From positions 124,001 to 188,000 of the forward strand of contig JACKOF010000003.1 in NCBI GenBank assembly GCA_024234435.1: 64,000 nucleotides of DNA, given 5' to 3'. How positions within the stretch are numbered: the first letter of the stretch is position 1; each line of letters begins with the position of its first letter. Below the pieces are notes generated by a model. It had not been told where the DNA came from, did not search any database, and worked only from the letters and a program-made list of their open reading frames with translations. Made by a program: the position numbers and the translations under genes. The stretch comes from Pseudomonadales bacterium. Its GTDB lineage: Bacteria > Pseudomonadota > Gammaproteobacteria > Pseudomonadales > Porticoccaceae. Shown piece by piece: positions 56,482 to 64,000 of the stretch.

Positions 56482-57192
56482 TCAATCTGCGCACAGGATA
56501 AACCTGTCCATGATTTCATCCAGATTGCCCAGCACAGCATGTTTCAGTTCCAATTCGCTGGCCTCCAGTGTTTCTAACAGCAATTGCCGACTGATCTGCG
56601 ACTCGAACTGTCGGGCAACCTGCCGATAACTCAGATGCCAGGGTTCCGGAGCCACGCCCTCTGAATCAATTTCGTAGGGGCGATAAAAACCATATTTTTC
56701 GAGGGAGGAATCCAGCCACTCGCAAAGCGGGCTAAATGGGCCGCCCCACCGATACTCATCCGGACTCAATCGCAACGAGTAATCTTTCGGCACAGCCGCA
56801 CTGTCCCACACATCCATATCGGTGCCCCAATGGTGCCGGGAAGCTCCCGGCAGCGCAGACCAACGCAGTATCGCCATGACCTTGTTGCGATCATCCAGTT
56901 GACGCAGATCCAGCGGCCGACCATTGTCATCGAATACCGGTCGTTTCCCCAGTGCCTTGGCATTCCAGATCATCAGTTGCCGTTCGAAAGAACGAAAACA
57001 ACTGGCAATCTGCAACTCAAAACCTTCCGTTCTCGCCGCCAGCTGCAACGACCGCCAGGGATCGGCCACCTCTGAATGTATCCACGTATGACATTCAGGT
57101 AACTCAACTAGATGTAATTCGCTGCTGCCAGTGACCATACCCGGAGTGATTTGCATACCCGTCCAAAACGCTTTGCTTACCGTATGCGACAC
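56482..57192 (-). CDS. M15-family peptidase (D-Ala-D-Ala carboxypeptidase-like)
   Basis: 236 aa. Zn-ligand motifs SRHHWGTDMDVWD (His and Asp) and PEPWHLSYR (His) match VanY/LD-carboxypeptidases. FEREQ-like ASCFRSFERQLMIWN is the substrate-binding segment. No signal peptide is visible, which is unusual for a periplasmic peptidase; a cytoplasmic muropeptide-recycling role is possible. It precedes cysE on the same strand. Confidence 0.87.
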   Translation of the reverse strand: MSHTVSKAFWTGMQITPGMVTGSSELHLVELPECHTWIHSEVADPWRSLQLAARTEGFELQIASCFRSFERQLMIWNAKALGKRPVFDDNGRPLDLRQLDDRNKVMAILRWSALPGASRHHWGTDMDVWDSAAVPKDYSLRLSPDEYRWGGPFSPLCEWLDSSLEKYGFYRPYEIDSEGVAPEPWHLSYRQVARQFESQISRQLLLETLEASELELKHAVLGNLDEIMDRFILCAD

Positions 57193-57255
57193 CTTAATAT
57201 CCCGAACAGAAATTTGCTATGCTAAAAGTTCTTTCAACCAACGAAAACACCGTAT

Positions 57256-58128
57256 ATGGATACAGAAATCATGCAGGAAGAAATTCAACAGGTTCATGCC
57301 ATTTACAATGCCATTGTCGAGTTCTTTGTTAATTACAGTTTCCAGCTAATCGGCGCAATTATCATCTTGCTGATCGGCCTTTTTATCGCGGGCCGAACTG
57401 CTCTCTGGGTAGAGCGTCTGTGTATAGGCAAGAATCTGGATATCACACTGAGCCGGTTTATTGCCAGCTTCGTCAAAATTGCAGTCATCGTTGGGGTAGC
57501 CATTATTGCACTGGGTAAACTGGGTATCAGCGTTACCCCGTTTGTTGCTGCTGTCGGCGCCCTTTCACTGGGCGCAGGTCTGGCGGTACAGGGACTGGTA
57601 TCCAACTATGGTGCCGGACTCAACATCATCATCACCCGACCATTCGTGGTTGGCGATACGATCTCGGTACAAGGTGTGACCGGTATTGTCGATGAAGTGC
57701 ATCTGGCCTACACCATTCTCAAAGACGAAGACGGCGTCCGGATTATGATTCCCAACCGTCACATTGTTGGCGAGATCCTCCATAATTCTGCCAACAATTC
57801 TCTGGTGGAAACCACCGTGGGCGTCAGCTATGCATCAGACCCGGACCAGGTGATTGACGTGATTTTTGCTGTGCTGGATAACCACGGCGTAACCGAAATA
57901 CGACCACCGCAAATTGGCATCGGCACATTTGGCGACAGTAGCCTGAACATTGAAGTCCGCTTCTGGGTGCCCACTGAAAAATTTCATGAAACCCGCTTTA
58001 AGGTCAACAACGCCATGTTTGAGGCGCTGAAACTGGCCGGGATACAAATCCCATTTCCTCAAAGGGAAGTCAGAATGCTGGAGAACAACAAAGCGTCCGA
58101 GAAAAAAACATCAGGGAACAAAAAGTAA
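57256..58128 (+). CDS. MscS-type small mechanosensitive channel
   Basis: 290 aa. Three transmembrane helices (about 22-45, 65-85, 92-115); the pore helix AAVGALSLGAGLAVQGLVSNYGAG has the Gly/Ala packing of MscS, followed by the beta domain FVVGDTISVQGVTGIVDEV and the alpha/beta cytoplasmic part ending PFPQREVRML. Length fits E. coli MscS. Releases solutes on osmotic downshift. Confidence 0.95.
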   Translation: MDTEIMQEEIQQVHAIYNAIVEFFVNYSFQLIGAIIILLIGLFIAGRTALWVERLCIGKNLDITLSRFIASFVKIAVIVGVAIIALGKLGISVTPFVAAVGALSLGAGLAVQGLVSNYGAGLNIIITRPFVVGDTISVQGVTGIVDEVHLAYTILKDEDGVRIMIPNRHIVGEILHNSANNSLVETTVGVSYASDPDQVIDVIFAVLDNHGVTEIRPPQIGIGTFGDSSLNIEVRFWVPTEKFHETRFKVNNAMFEALKLAGIQIPFPQREVRMLENNKASEKKTSGNKK

Positions 58129-58153
58129 GCTGATAGTTATAAGCTGATAGTTA
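58126..58153. repeat. 14-bp tandem repeat between convergent stops
   Basis: TAAGCTGATAGTTA occurs twice in tandem (58126-58139 and 58140-58153). The first copy supplies the TAA of the MscS gene and the second the stop of the small gene on the other strand. Confidence 0.85.
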
Positions 58154-58303
58154 ATAGCGGACCTGGTCAGGCTGGTGAAGAGGTATTACCTGAATGGCGT
58201 CTTCGTCGCGATCGTCGAAGACGTACATCAACCAGCCCAGAGCCAAGGCAACAACCCCCAGAGCCAATACCCCGCAGGTAAATAATTGTAAAAACCGCTT
58301 CAT
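58151..58303 (-). CDS. Small membrane protein, 50 aa
   Basis: ATG at 58303 with GAGG 9 nt upstream begins MKRFLQLFTCGVLALGVVAL. Residues about 5-27 are one hydrophobic helix; the tail (FDDRDEDAIQVIPLHQPDQV) is acidic then polar, so it would face the periplasm or cytoplasm as a single-pass protein. It follows the LEA14-like lipoprotein by 13 nt on the same strand, suggesting an operon. No function recognised. Codon use and RBS make it a likely real gene. Confidence 0.65.
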   Translation of the reverse strand: MKRFLQLFTCGVLALGVVALALGWLMYVFDDRDEDAIQVIPLHQPDQVRY

Positions 58304-58316
58304 CAAAAGGCCCTCA

Positions 58317-58829
58317 TTACTTCAGGTCGATCGTGCCTGTTTCGAGCAATCGCACTGGCCGGGGCCACCAGGCAGTGCTGAGTCGGGCTTCCAACTCGTA
58401 TTTTACCGCTTCGGTCTCGTTGAGTATCGACATCAGCGCACGCACCCCCCCGACCAGGCTAACCGAGGACTCCAGTTCCACCACCGTATCGCTATATGCC
58501 GGAATAGTGCCGATTTTGCTGGATACACCGGTAATCACCTTGCTGTCCTGTAGTGACAGGCTGTAGGAAAGCCCGGATACCGCCAGAGGCGCATTATTGG
58601 GGTTCACTATCCGCAGACCGATCAGAAAGCGTTGTTCCAATCCCGCTGATGGCAACGGCTCTACCTTGGTCAGATGAACTTCTGGCTCTTGCCTGTCCGC
58701 CCAATGTGCGCAGGCTGTCAGCATCAACACCAACAGCAGGCTTAAGATATGCCGCAAAGTTTGTGAACCTTTCGCTCCCCACCCGATCAATTTCAAAATA
58801 TGTTCTCCATTTATCAGACTATTGGCCAT
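58317..58829 (-). CDS. LEA14-like (WHy domain) lipoprotein
   Basis: About 170 aa from ATG 58829. The lipobox LMLTAC is preceded by HILSLLLV, so the mature lipoprotein starts at that Cys. The rest is one WHy/LEA14 beta-sandwich domain: RFLIGLRIVNPNNAPLAVSGLSYSLSL in its first strands and IPAYSDTVVELES. The start is uncertain: the ATG gives a long basic n-region; TTG at 58796 has GGAG at ideal spacing and gives a more usual signal peptide. Reading beyond the ATG runs into the htpX promoter. Role unknown. Confidence 0.82.
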   Translation of the reverse strand: MANSLINGEHILKLIGWGAKGSQTLRHILSLLLVLMLTACAHWADRQEPEVHLTKVEPLPSAGLEQRFLIGLRIVNPNNAPLAVSGLSYSLSLQDSKVITGVSSKIGTIPAYSDTVVELESSVSLVGGVRALMSILNETEAVKYELEARLSTAWWPRPVRLLETGTIDLK

Positions 58830-58899
58830 TGATTTTTTCATGAGAGACCACATCTTACTAGATGTCATCATAACTTGAGAGTAAACCGAGGAGTTTTTC

Positions 58900-59796
58900 A
58901 TGTTGAGAATCGGCCTGTTTTTAGCCACCAACATCGCTATTCTGGTACTGTTCAGCCTTGTCTTCCAGGGGCTTGGATTAGAGCAATACCTGGCTTCACA
59001 GGGCGTACACACTAATCTCACCGCACTGCTGATCATGTGCGCCGTCATTGGTTTTGCCGGGTCATTCTTTTCCCTGCTGGCCTCAAAATGGATGGCGAAA
59101 ATGAGTGCCGGGGTACATATCATTGAACAACCCGCTAACCCGGAAGAACGCTGGCTGCTTGAAACCGTAAATGACCTGTCCAAAAAAGCCGGTATTGGCA
59201 TGCCGGAAGTCGGTATATTCCCTGCTCAACAGTCCAATGCTTTCGCCACCGGCTGGAATAAGGACAATGCTCTGGTTGCCGTTAGTGCCGGGTTGATGCA
59301 TCGTTTCAACAAGGATGAAGTTCGAGCAGTGCTGGCCCACGAAATTGGCCATGTCGCTAATGGTGACATGATTACCATGTCACTAATCCAGGGTGTGCTC
59401 AACACCTTTGTGATGTTCTTTGCCCGCATTATCGGCTCCGTCATCGACAAGGCTGTCTTCAAAAATGAACGCGGCCACGGCCTCGGTTACTTCATGATTG
59501 TGATCGTGCTGCAGATCGTGCTGGGCATTTTCGCATCCATGATCGTCATGTGGTTCTCTCGCTGGCGTGAATTCCGGGCCGACGCAGCCGGTGCGCACCT
59601 GGCCGGACGAACTGCCATGATTGGAGCCCTGCAAAAACTGCAGGCTGAAAGCCAGGCTCATGTGGAAAATCAAATGCCCGACACATTGACCGCATTTGGT
59701 ATTTCCAGTGGTTGGAAACAGCATGCCATGCGCCTTTTCATGTCACACCCGCCGCTGGAAGAACGCATAGAAGCACTGCGTTACGGTTACCAGTAA
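58900..59796 (+). CDS. htpX: Membrane zinc metalloprotease HtpX
   Basis: Heat-shock-type protease for damaged membrane proteins. 298 aa. Two N-terminal transmembrane helices, the HEIGH zinc motif at 147-151, two more helices after it, and the third ligand region REFRADAAGA. Ends SHPPLEERIEAL as in E. coli HtpX. SD GAGGAG. Confidence 0.97.
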   Translation: MLRIGLFLATNIAILVLFSLVFQGLGLEQYLASQGVHTNLTALLIMCAVIGFAGSFFSLLASKWMAKMSAGVHIIEQPANPEERWLLETVNDLSKKAGIGMPEVGIFPAQQSNAFATGWNKDNALVAVSAGLMHRFNKDEVRAVLAHEIGHVANGDMITMSLIQGVLNTFVMFFARIIGSVIDKAVFKNERGHGLGYFMIVIVLQIVLGIFASMIVMWFSRWREFRADAAGAHLAGRTAMIGALQKLQAESQAHVENQMPDTLTAFGISSGWKQHAMRLFMSHPPLEERIEALRYGYQ

Positions 59797-59802
59797 AGCA
59801 TT

Positions 59803-60120
59803 GTGAATCGTTTGCTGTGCAAACACAGTGAATTGCCGGAGGACGGCAACTGTAAGGAATTTCAGCTTGGCGATGAGTATTTTTTTGCCATTCGACAACG
59901 GGATAAACTCTTTATCTACAAAAACAGCTGCCCGCATGTTGGTACACCTCTGAACTGGCAAAAAGACACATTTTTCAATGCGGAAAAATGTTTTATCCAG
60001 TGCTTCTCTCACGGCGCATTATTTGAAATTGATACAGGGCTCTGCATCGCAGGGCCCTGTCACGGTCAGTCTCTGACAGCAGTGAAGCATCAACTGAAAG
60101 CGGAAGGCATTTTTATTTAA
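59803..60120 (+). CDS. Rieske [2Fe-2S] ferredoxin-like protein
   Basis: 105-aa soluble protein with GTG start 6 nt after htpX. CPH (43-45) and CFSH form the Rieske CxH...CxxH cluster site, with spacing typical of NirD/dioxygenase-type ferredoxins. No partner oxygenase is in the window. It overlaps convergent gluQ by 8 nt. Pairing with htpX suggests co-transcription, but the role is unknown. Confidence 0.88.
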   Translation: MNRLLCKHSELPEDGNCKEFQLGDEYFFAIRQRDKLFIYKNSCPHVGTPLNWQKDTFFNAEKCFIQCFSHGALFEIDTGLCIAGPCHGQSLTAVKHQLKAEGIFI

Positions 60121-60991
60121 GCCGGTCCGAAACGCAGTGCAATTTCTCCCGGTTCCAGTTAATCGCAGCCCATGACAGAATTGCTTCGCAAGATCCGCCC
60201 ACCAGCTCTTCGGAAAGCGTCATATTCAACCATTTTAATGCAGCCTGCAGGTTGCTTGCCGCTACTGCGCTGTCGATTGCCGTGGCCAGGTTCTGTTTGC
60301 TCAGTTTTTGGCCGTCTCGGTTCAACACCAGCGGATGATGCCCGTACTGTGGAGTTGAGTAACCCAATCTTTGCTGCAAATAGATCTGTCGGGCAGTGGA
60401 ATCCAATAAATCCCTGCCGCGAATCACGTGGCTGATATCCTGAAAGGCATCATCCACCACTACCGCAAGTTGATAGGCTGGCAGCATATCCTTTCGCAGC
60501 AATACAAAATCACCAACTTCACTGCTGACATCTTGCTGTTGCCTGCCCTGTATCAGATCATCAAAGGTAATCATCGTTTCAGTGGGCACATGAACCCGTA
60601 AGGCATGCGCTTCTTCCAGCTGCTCGTGGCTGCCCCGGCAGGGCTGACGGTGGACGCCCCCCTGTGCAGCCAGTTGCTGCCGAGTACAACGACAAGGGAA
60701 CAGTATTCCCTGGTTACGCATATCCGCCAGCACATCCAGATAAGCGTCCTGACGGCGACTCTGATAAAGCACATCATCATCCCATTGCAAACCATGTGCA
60801 TCCAGCTGGGACAGAATGGTATCTGCGGCACCGGGGATTTCTCTTGGAGGGTCAATATCTTCAATACGAACCAGCCACTGGCCACCAGAGTGACGTGCGT
60901 CCAGATAGCTGACAAGAGCGCTTATCAGAGAACCAAAGTGCAAGGGCCCGGTAGGAGAAGGCGCAAACCGGCCCCGATAGTGAAGACTCAT
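60113..60991 (-). CDS. gluQ: Glutamyl-Q tRNA(Asp) synthetase
   Basis: Attaches glutamate to queuosine in tRNA-Asp. 292 aa from ATG 60991 (MSLHYRGRFAPSPTGPLHFG); the frame extends 71 codons upstream over dksA but the enzyme fold begins here. HIGH-like PTGPLHFGS, zinc-site cysteines CRCTRQQL with CRGS, and KMSKS-like KLSKQN are present; there is no anticodon-binding domain. Typical dksA-gluQ order. It makes use of the queuosine supplied by queC/queE. Confidence 0.95.
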   Translation of the reverse strand: MSLHYRGRFAPSPTGPLHFGSLISALVSYLDARHSGGQWLVRIEDIDPPREIPGAADTILSQLDAHGLQWDDDVLYQSRRQDAYLDVLADMRNQGILFPCRCTRQQLAAQGGVHRQPCRGSHEQLEEAHALRVHVPTETMITFDDLIQGRQQQDVSSEVGDFVLLRKDMLPAYQLAVVVDDAFQDISHVIRGRDLLDSTARQIYLQQRLGYSTPQYGHHPLVLNRDGQKLSKQNLATAIDSAVAASNLQAALKWLNMTLSEELVGGSCEAILSWAAINWNREKLHCVSDRLK

Positions 60992-61052
60992 GGAGAGAAA
61001 AAGGTATTTATCAGCAGCAGAGGCTCTTGATATTGCACTGCTGCCAACTCGA

Positions 61053-61505
61053 TCAGCCGCCGACAGTTTGTCTTTCTTTAATTTCGTCGAGGGTCTTACA
61101 ATCAACACAGAGTTCTGCGGTAGGACGAGCCTCGAGTCGACGAATACCAATCTCAACACCACACTGATCGCAGAAGCCGTAATCGTCTGCGTCAATGCGC
61201 TCAATAGTACTGTCGATTTTACGGATCAGTTTGCGCTCGCGATCACGGGTGCGAAGCTCCAGGCTGAACTCTTCTTCCTGAGTAGCACGATCTGCCGGAT
61301 CGGGAAAATTGGCAGCCTCATCTTTCATGTGAGAAACGGTGCGATCCACCTCTTCCATGAGTTGTTGTTTCCAGGCAAATAACAGTTGTTTGAAGTGATC
61401 ACGCTGTTTTTCACCCATGTATTCTTCACCCTTTTTCTCTTTATAGGGCTCAAAACCAAATAACGAGGCGACGGTAGATGTAGCGGCGTTTGCTTTTTTG
61501 GGCAT
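61053..61505 (-). CDS. dksA: RNA polymerase-binding regulator DksA
   Basis: 150 aa. Coiled-coil N-terminal part with DPADRATQEEEFSLELRTRDRE carrying the Asp tip (DPADRA), and the C4 zinc finger CDQCGVEIGIRRLEARPT...CVDC. Works with ppGpp on RNA polymerase. Upstream of gluQ as in Pseudomonas and E. coli. Confidence 0.98.
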   Translation of the reverse strand: MPKKANAATSTVASLFGFEPYKEKKGEEYMGEKQRDHFKQLLFAWKQQLMEEVDRTVSHMKDEAANFPDPADRATQEEEFSLELRTRDRERKLIRKIDSTIERIDADDYGFCDQCGVEIGIRRLEARPTAELCVDCKTLDEIKERQTVGG

Positions 61506-61685
61506 AGTTTCCAGTCTCTCTCGAATTAAGAAAACCCGCGTTTATAGAGCTACTCCGACAATAATTCAAGTAATAATTATGACTTAGTACTATTTATCTT
61601 CATAATGTCGGTCAATTTAATAGTGGGAACTTCATAAAGTAACACACAGGAAGTTTCCGAAATCGTCAGGATCAAACAATTTAAC

Positions 61686-62423
61686 ATGAAAATTTCTCCG
61701 CCGCTGGAGCAGGCAACCCTGATTACACGTTACAAACGATTTTTCGCCGATATACGTCTGAGTAACCAATCAATTTTCACCGTCCACTGCCCCAATACCG
61801 GCAGCATGAGAAACTGCCTGGTTGCGGAAAGCAACTGCTGGTTTTCACGTTCCAATGACCCCAAACGGAAATTAAAAGGCACGCTGGAAATAACAACTAC
61901 GCCCAGTGGACACAAGGTGGGGGTCAACACCAACCGCCCGAACAAGCTGGTCAAGGAAGCCATTGAAAACGGCACCATTACCGAACTGCAGGGCTATCAA
62001 ACGGTGCAGACAGAGGTTCGCTACGGGGAAGAAAACAGTCGCATAGACCTGCTGCTGTCTGATCACAAAGAAGACCGCAGCAAGCTCTGTTACATCGAAG
62101 TTAAAAACGTCACGCTGGAAGCAGACCGTGACCCAACATTATTGCGTTTCCCCGATGCCATCACCAGCAGGGGGGTGAAGCACTTGCGTGAACTCCAGCT
62201 AATGGTGGACCAAGGCCACCGTGCCGTATTGTTTTTCTGCGTACAACACAGCGGTGCGCAAAAAGTGACAGCGGCGGCAGATATTGATCCACTTTACGCC
62301 AAAACCCTGCAAGCTGCGCAACAAAACGGCGTGGAAATTCTGGCTTATGGGTGTCGGCTACAGCCTGACGAAATTGTCATCACTCGAAAACTGACGTTTA
62401 ATCGTCAGGAAATTATTGATTAA
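61686..62423 (+). CDS. sfsA: Sugar fermentation stimulation protein SfsA
   Basis: 245 aa. OB-fold N-terminus (RYKRFFADI), CPNTGSMRNCLV, RIDLLLSD, IEVKNVTLE and FPDAITSRGVKHLRELQ are all SfsA signatures; the acidic residues resemble a nuclease site, but the biochemical function is unsettled. Commonly near dksA. About 180 nt between it and dksA hold both divergent promoters. Confidence 0.95.
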   Translation: MKISPPLEQATLITRYKRFFADIRLSNQSIFTVHCPNTGSMRNCLVAESNCWFSRSNDPKRKLKGTLEITTTPSGHKVGVNTNRPNKLVKEAIENGTITELQGYQTVQTEVRYGEENSRIDLLLSDHKEDRSKLCYIEVKNVTLEADRDPTLLRFPDAITSRGVKHLRELQLMVDQGHRAVLFFCVQHSGAQKVTAAADIDPLYAKTLQAAQQNGVEILAYGCRLQPDEIVITRKLTFNRQEIID

Positions 62424-62486
62424 CCTGACCGTGAGCCGTCAAACTGACTTTGTATAACCTGACAGGCAAAATGAGTATCTGCGTCC

Positions 62487-62657
62487 ATGCTTAATTTTCG
62501 TTCAGCCACATTACTGATATTGATAACCTGCGCACTTGGCCCCCTGACTTTTTATTGGGCCACCGCGCCCAGTGCGGAGTGGTATCGACCCTATATCCTC
62601 TGGCTGCTAATCGTTACCGCCACTTGGTTATGGCGTTACCGCGGGTCTTCGGTCTGA
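62487..62657 (+). CDS. cbrX: CbrX-like small membrane protein upstream of cbrA
   Basis: 56 aa. Two hydrophobic segments (about 8-24 and 36-50) separated by WATAPSAEWYRPY. Its TGA overlaps the ATG of the following sensor kinase gene (TGATG), a translational coupling. In Pseudomonas a small gene in this very place is known as cbrX. I assign the name by size and synteny. No ribosome-binding site of note. Confidence 0.72.
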   Translation: MLNFRSATLLILITCALGPLTFYWATAPSAEWYRPYILWLLIVTATWLWRYRGSSV

Positions 62658-64000
62658 TGTCTCTACTCCCCGACATTGAAAACGCCAGTCAGCTGGCGGG
62701 CGGCTTTGCCCTGTTTGTACTGACTTATTTTCTTGCAGCCACCGCCGTTCGCAGCAAACTGATACCACAAAGAGTTGTCAGGCACCCACTGATTCACAGC
62801 TTGGCTCTGGTTTCCATTACTGGCGTACTGACTTACTTTGGCATGGTTGAAATGGCCGGACGGTTCGGACTCAGTGCAATCCTGGCATTCATGTCGCTCA
62901 CTGTCGCCTTTATTCTGGCTCCCCTGTTTCTTGAACCTCTGCGCTGGATTTCCCATGTCAATCGCTTTCCCAGCACTGCTGATTTACTGGTATACCGGTT
63001 CAGAACCCTGAGGTTCGGCAAGCTGACCACAGCGGGTATGTTCCTGGTGTTATTACCGATGGCAACCGCCCAGATAGAAGCGGTTGCACTTGGCATTCAA
63101 TATCTGTTGTCCGTAAAGAGCAGCGTGACCAATCGGCTGCTGGCTGGTTTACCGATTGCCGCCACCGTCATACTGCTGCTCTGGCGTTACAGTGCTGGTA
63201 GAAACCACCACGATATTGTTTCAGTCGCAATGGCGGCAGGCACCATCCTTTTACTGGTCTCCTTGCTGTTGGTGGGAACTGTCAGCGTATTTGGCATATT
63301 CGACAGTTTCGAAGGCATGTCTGAATGGCTGGCCGCTATCGGCACCAACACTGCCACGCCGGATTTCGAAGAGGGTTATGCACTCATCATGACCTTCATG
63401 CTGGCAGGCATGGCGATGCCACAAATATTTTATCTGCAATCGAAAGTCCGCTTTGCCACTGCGCAACTTAACTATGCATCGTGGTGCTTCCCTCTCTTGC
63501 TACTGCTGACAACGTTACCTATGTTCCCTCTGCTTTGGTCAGGTAGCGCGATGGAACTCAATGTTGCCGAACAAATGTATGTTCTCGCTCTGCCTAATAT
63601 CCTGCACATGCCTGGTGTCAGCCTGCTGGTGATTGCTGGGGGGTTTTCCGCGGCAGCGGGCGGGCTGATTGTTATCGCCATGTCAACCAGCCAAATGCTG
63701 GTGAATTACTGGGTTTTACCCGCTCAGAAATCTCTGGCAAAAGATGATCTTTACCACTGGTATGGCAAGCAAACCCGTATCGTCGCATCCATTATAATAT
63801 TGGCAGCCCTGATTTTTGGCGCATTTTCTACCGTATCCAGCATCACTGATCTGGCACTGATCTCACTGGTAGGAATTCTTCAGTTTACCCCGGCAGCAGT
63901 TGCCACATTTTACTTTCCCAGCATTAACCGGCAGGGTGTCACTTGTGGCATTATCGGCGGCCTGAGCCTCTGGTTCATTGGTCTGGTGTTACCTATATTT
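62657..64000 (+). CDS. cbrA: CbrA-type sensor kinase, SSS-transporter domain, cut by window end
   Basis: 448 codons, open to the right edge. About 12 hydrophobic segments with the SSS (sodium:solute symporter) pattern, for example VYRFRTLRFGKLTTAGMFL near residue 110 and GFSAAAGGLIVIAMSTSQMLVN near residue 345, as in the N-terminal domain of CbrA. The histidine-kinase part should lie beyond the window. Gene order sfsA-dksA-gluQ-small gene supports CbrA, which controls carbon/nitrogen balance via CbrB. A plain SSS transporter or a PutP/sensor hybrid of another type remains possible. Confidence 0.82.
   Translation, partial: MSLLPDIENASQLAGGFALFVLTYFLAATAVRSKLIPQRVVRHPLIHSLALVSITGVLTYFGMVEMAGRFGLSAILAFMSLTVAFILAPLFLEPLRWISHVNRFPSTADLLVYRFRTLRFGKLTTAGMFLVLLPMATAQIEAVALGIQYLLSVKSSVTNRLLAGLPIAATVILLLWRYSAGRNHHDIVSVAMAAGTILLLVSLLLVGTVSVFGIFDSFEGMSEWLAAIGTNTATPDFEEGYALIMTFMLAGMAMPQIFYLQSKVRFATAQLNYASWCFPLLLLLTTLPMFPLLWSGSAMELNVAEQMYVLALPNILHMPGVSLLVIAGGFSAAAGGLIVIAMSTSQMLVNYWVLPAQKSLAKDDLYHWYGKQTRIVASIIILAALIFGAFSTVSSITDLALISLVGILQFTPAAVATFYFPSINRQGVTCGIIGGLSLWFIGLVLPIF

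Noticed and set aside
58830..59201. Upstream extension of the LEA14-like frame
   Set aside because: It runs antisense through the start of htpX and lacks homology-like content; the lipobox sets a start near 58757-58841.

Overview
The window comes from a marine-type gammaproteobacterium related to the Pseudomonas/Cellvibrionales side of the class. The evidence is gene order. It carries tolQRAB-pal-cpoB-queE-queC-tRNA-Lys, ruvCAB, narXL-narK1K2GHJI-ppiC, and sfsA/dksA-gluQ followed by a small gene and a cbrA-type sensor, all orders familiar from Pseudomonas. There is no CRISPR array, no recognisable insertion sequence and no phage gene. Assignment below class level is inference.

Left part (1-20.4 kb): an accessory catabolic cluster, all on the minus strand. 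In transcription order it holds a TetR regulator, a TonB-dependent receptor broken by one in-frame TAG codon, a three-subunit molybdopterin oxidoreductase (catalytic subunit, 4Fe-4S subunit, NrfD-type anchor), a Tat-exported flavoprotein, FdhD, two SDRs, an acyl-CoA dehydrogenase, a third SDR, an acyl-CoA ligase, an MFS transporter, an aldehyde dehydrogenase and a cytochrome P450 cut by the window edge. This looks like uptake and CoA-dependent oxidation of a hydrophobic alicyclic (steroid- or terpenoid-like) compound; the substrate cannot be read from the sequence. A nearly perfect 18-bp-arm palindrome overlaps the likely -35 box of the receptor promoter and is a good operator candidate for the TetR protein. 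The cluster abuts the 3' end of tRNA-Lys, a classic island integration site, but no integrase is seen.

Middle part (20.8-33 kb): conserved housekeeping genes on the minus strand. These are tRNA-Lys(TTT) with a very long perfect terminator stem, queuosine genes queC and queE, the Tol-Pal envelope system, ybgC, ruvCAB with a consensus LexA box, and the molybdenum cofactor genes moeA and moaB/mogA.

Nitrate part (31.7-53.8 kb): a PP2C phosphatase/Ser-Thr kinase fusion, a NarK-type transporter, narL and narX (minus), then narK1, narK2, narGHJI, a PpiC-type isomerase and an FNR/Anr regulator (plus), a porin (minus), moaA (plus), and moeB and mobA (minus). By-eye FNR-like and NarL-like sites lie upstream of narK, in the narX/narK1 divergent region and in the porin/moaA divergent region. 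Together these genes give nitrate import, respiration to nitrite, oxygen and nitrate sensing, and part of the Mo-bisMGD cofactor pathway that both NarG and the left-hand molybdoenzyme need.

Right part (53.8-64 kb): mostly core genes. They are an Smr-domain protein, an unrecognised acidic protein with repeats, dgkA, cysE, an M15 peptidase, an MscS channel, a 50-residue membrane protein, a LEA14-like lipoprotein, htpX, a Rieske protein, gluQ, dksA, sfsA, a 56-residue cbrX-like gene, and the SSS-transporter-like N-terminus of a CbrA-type sensor cut by the right edge.
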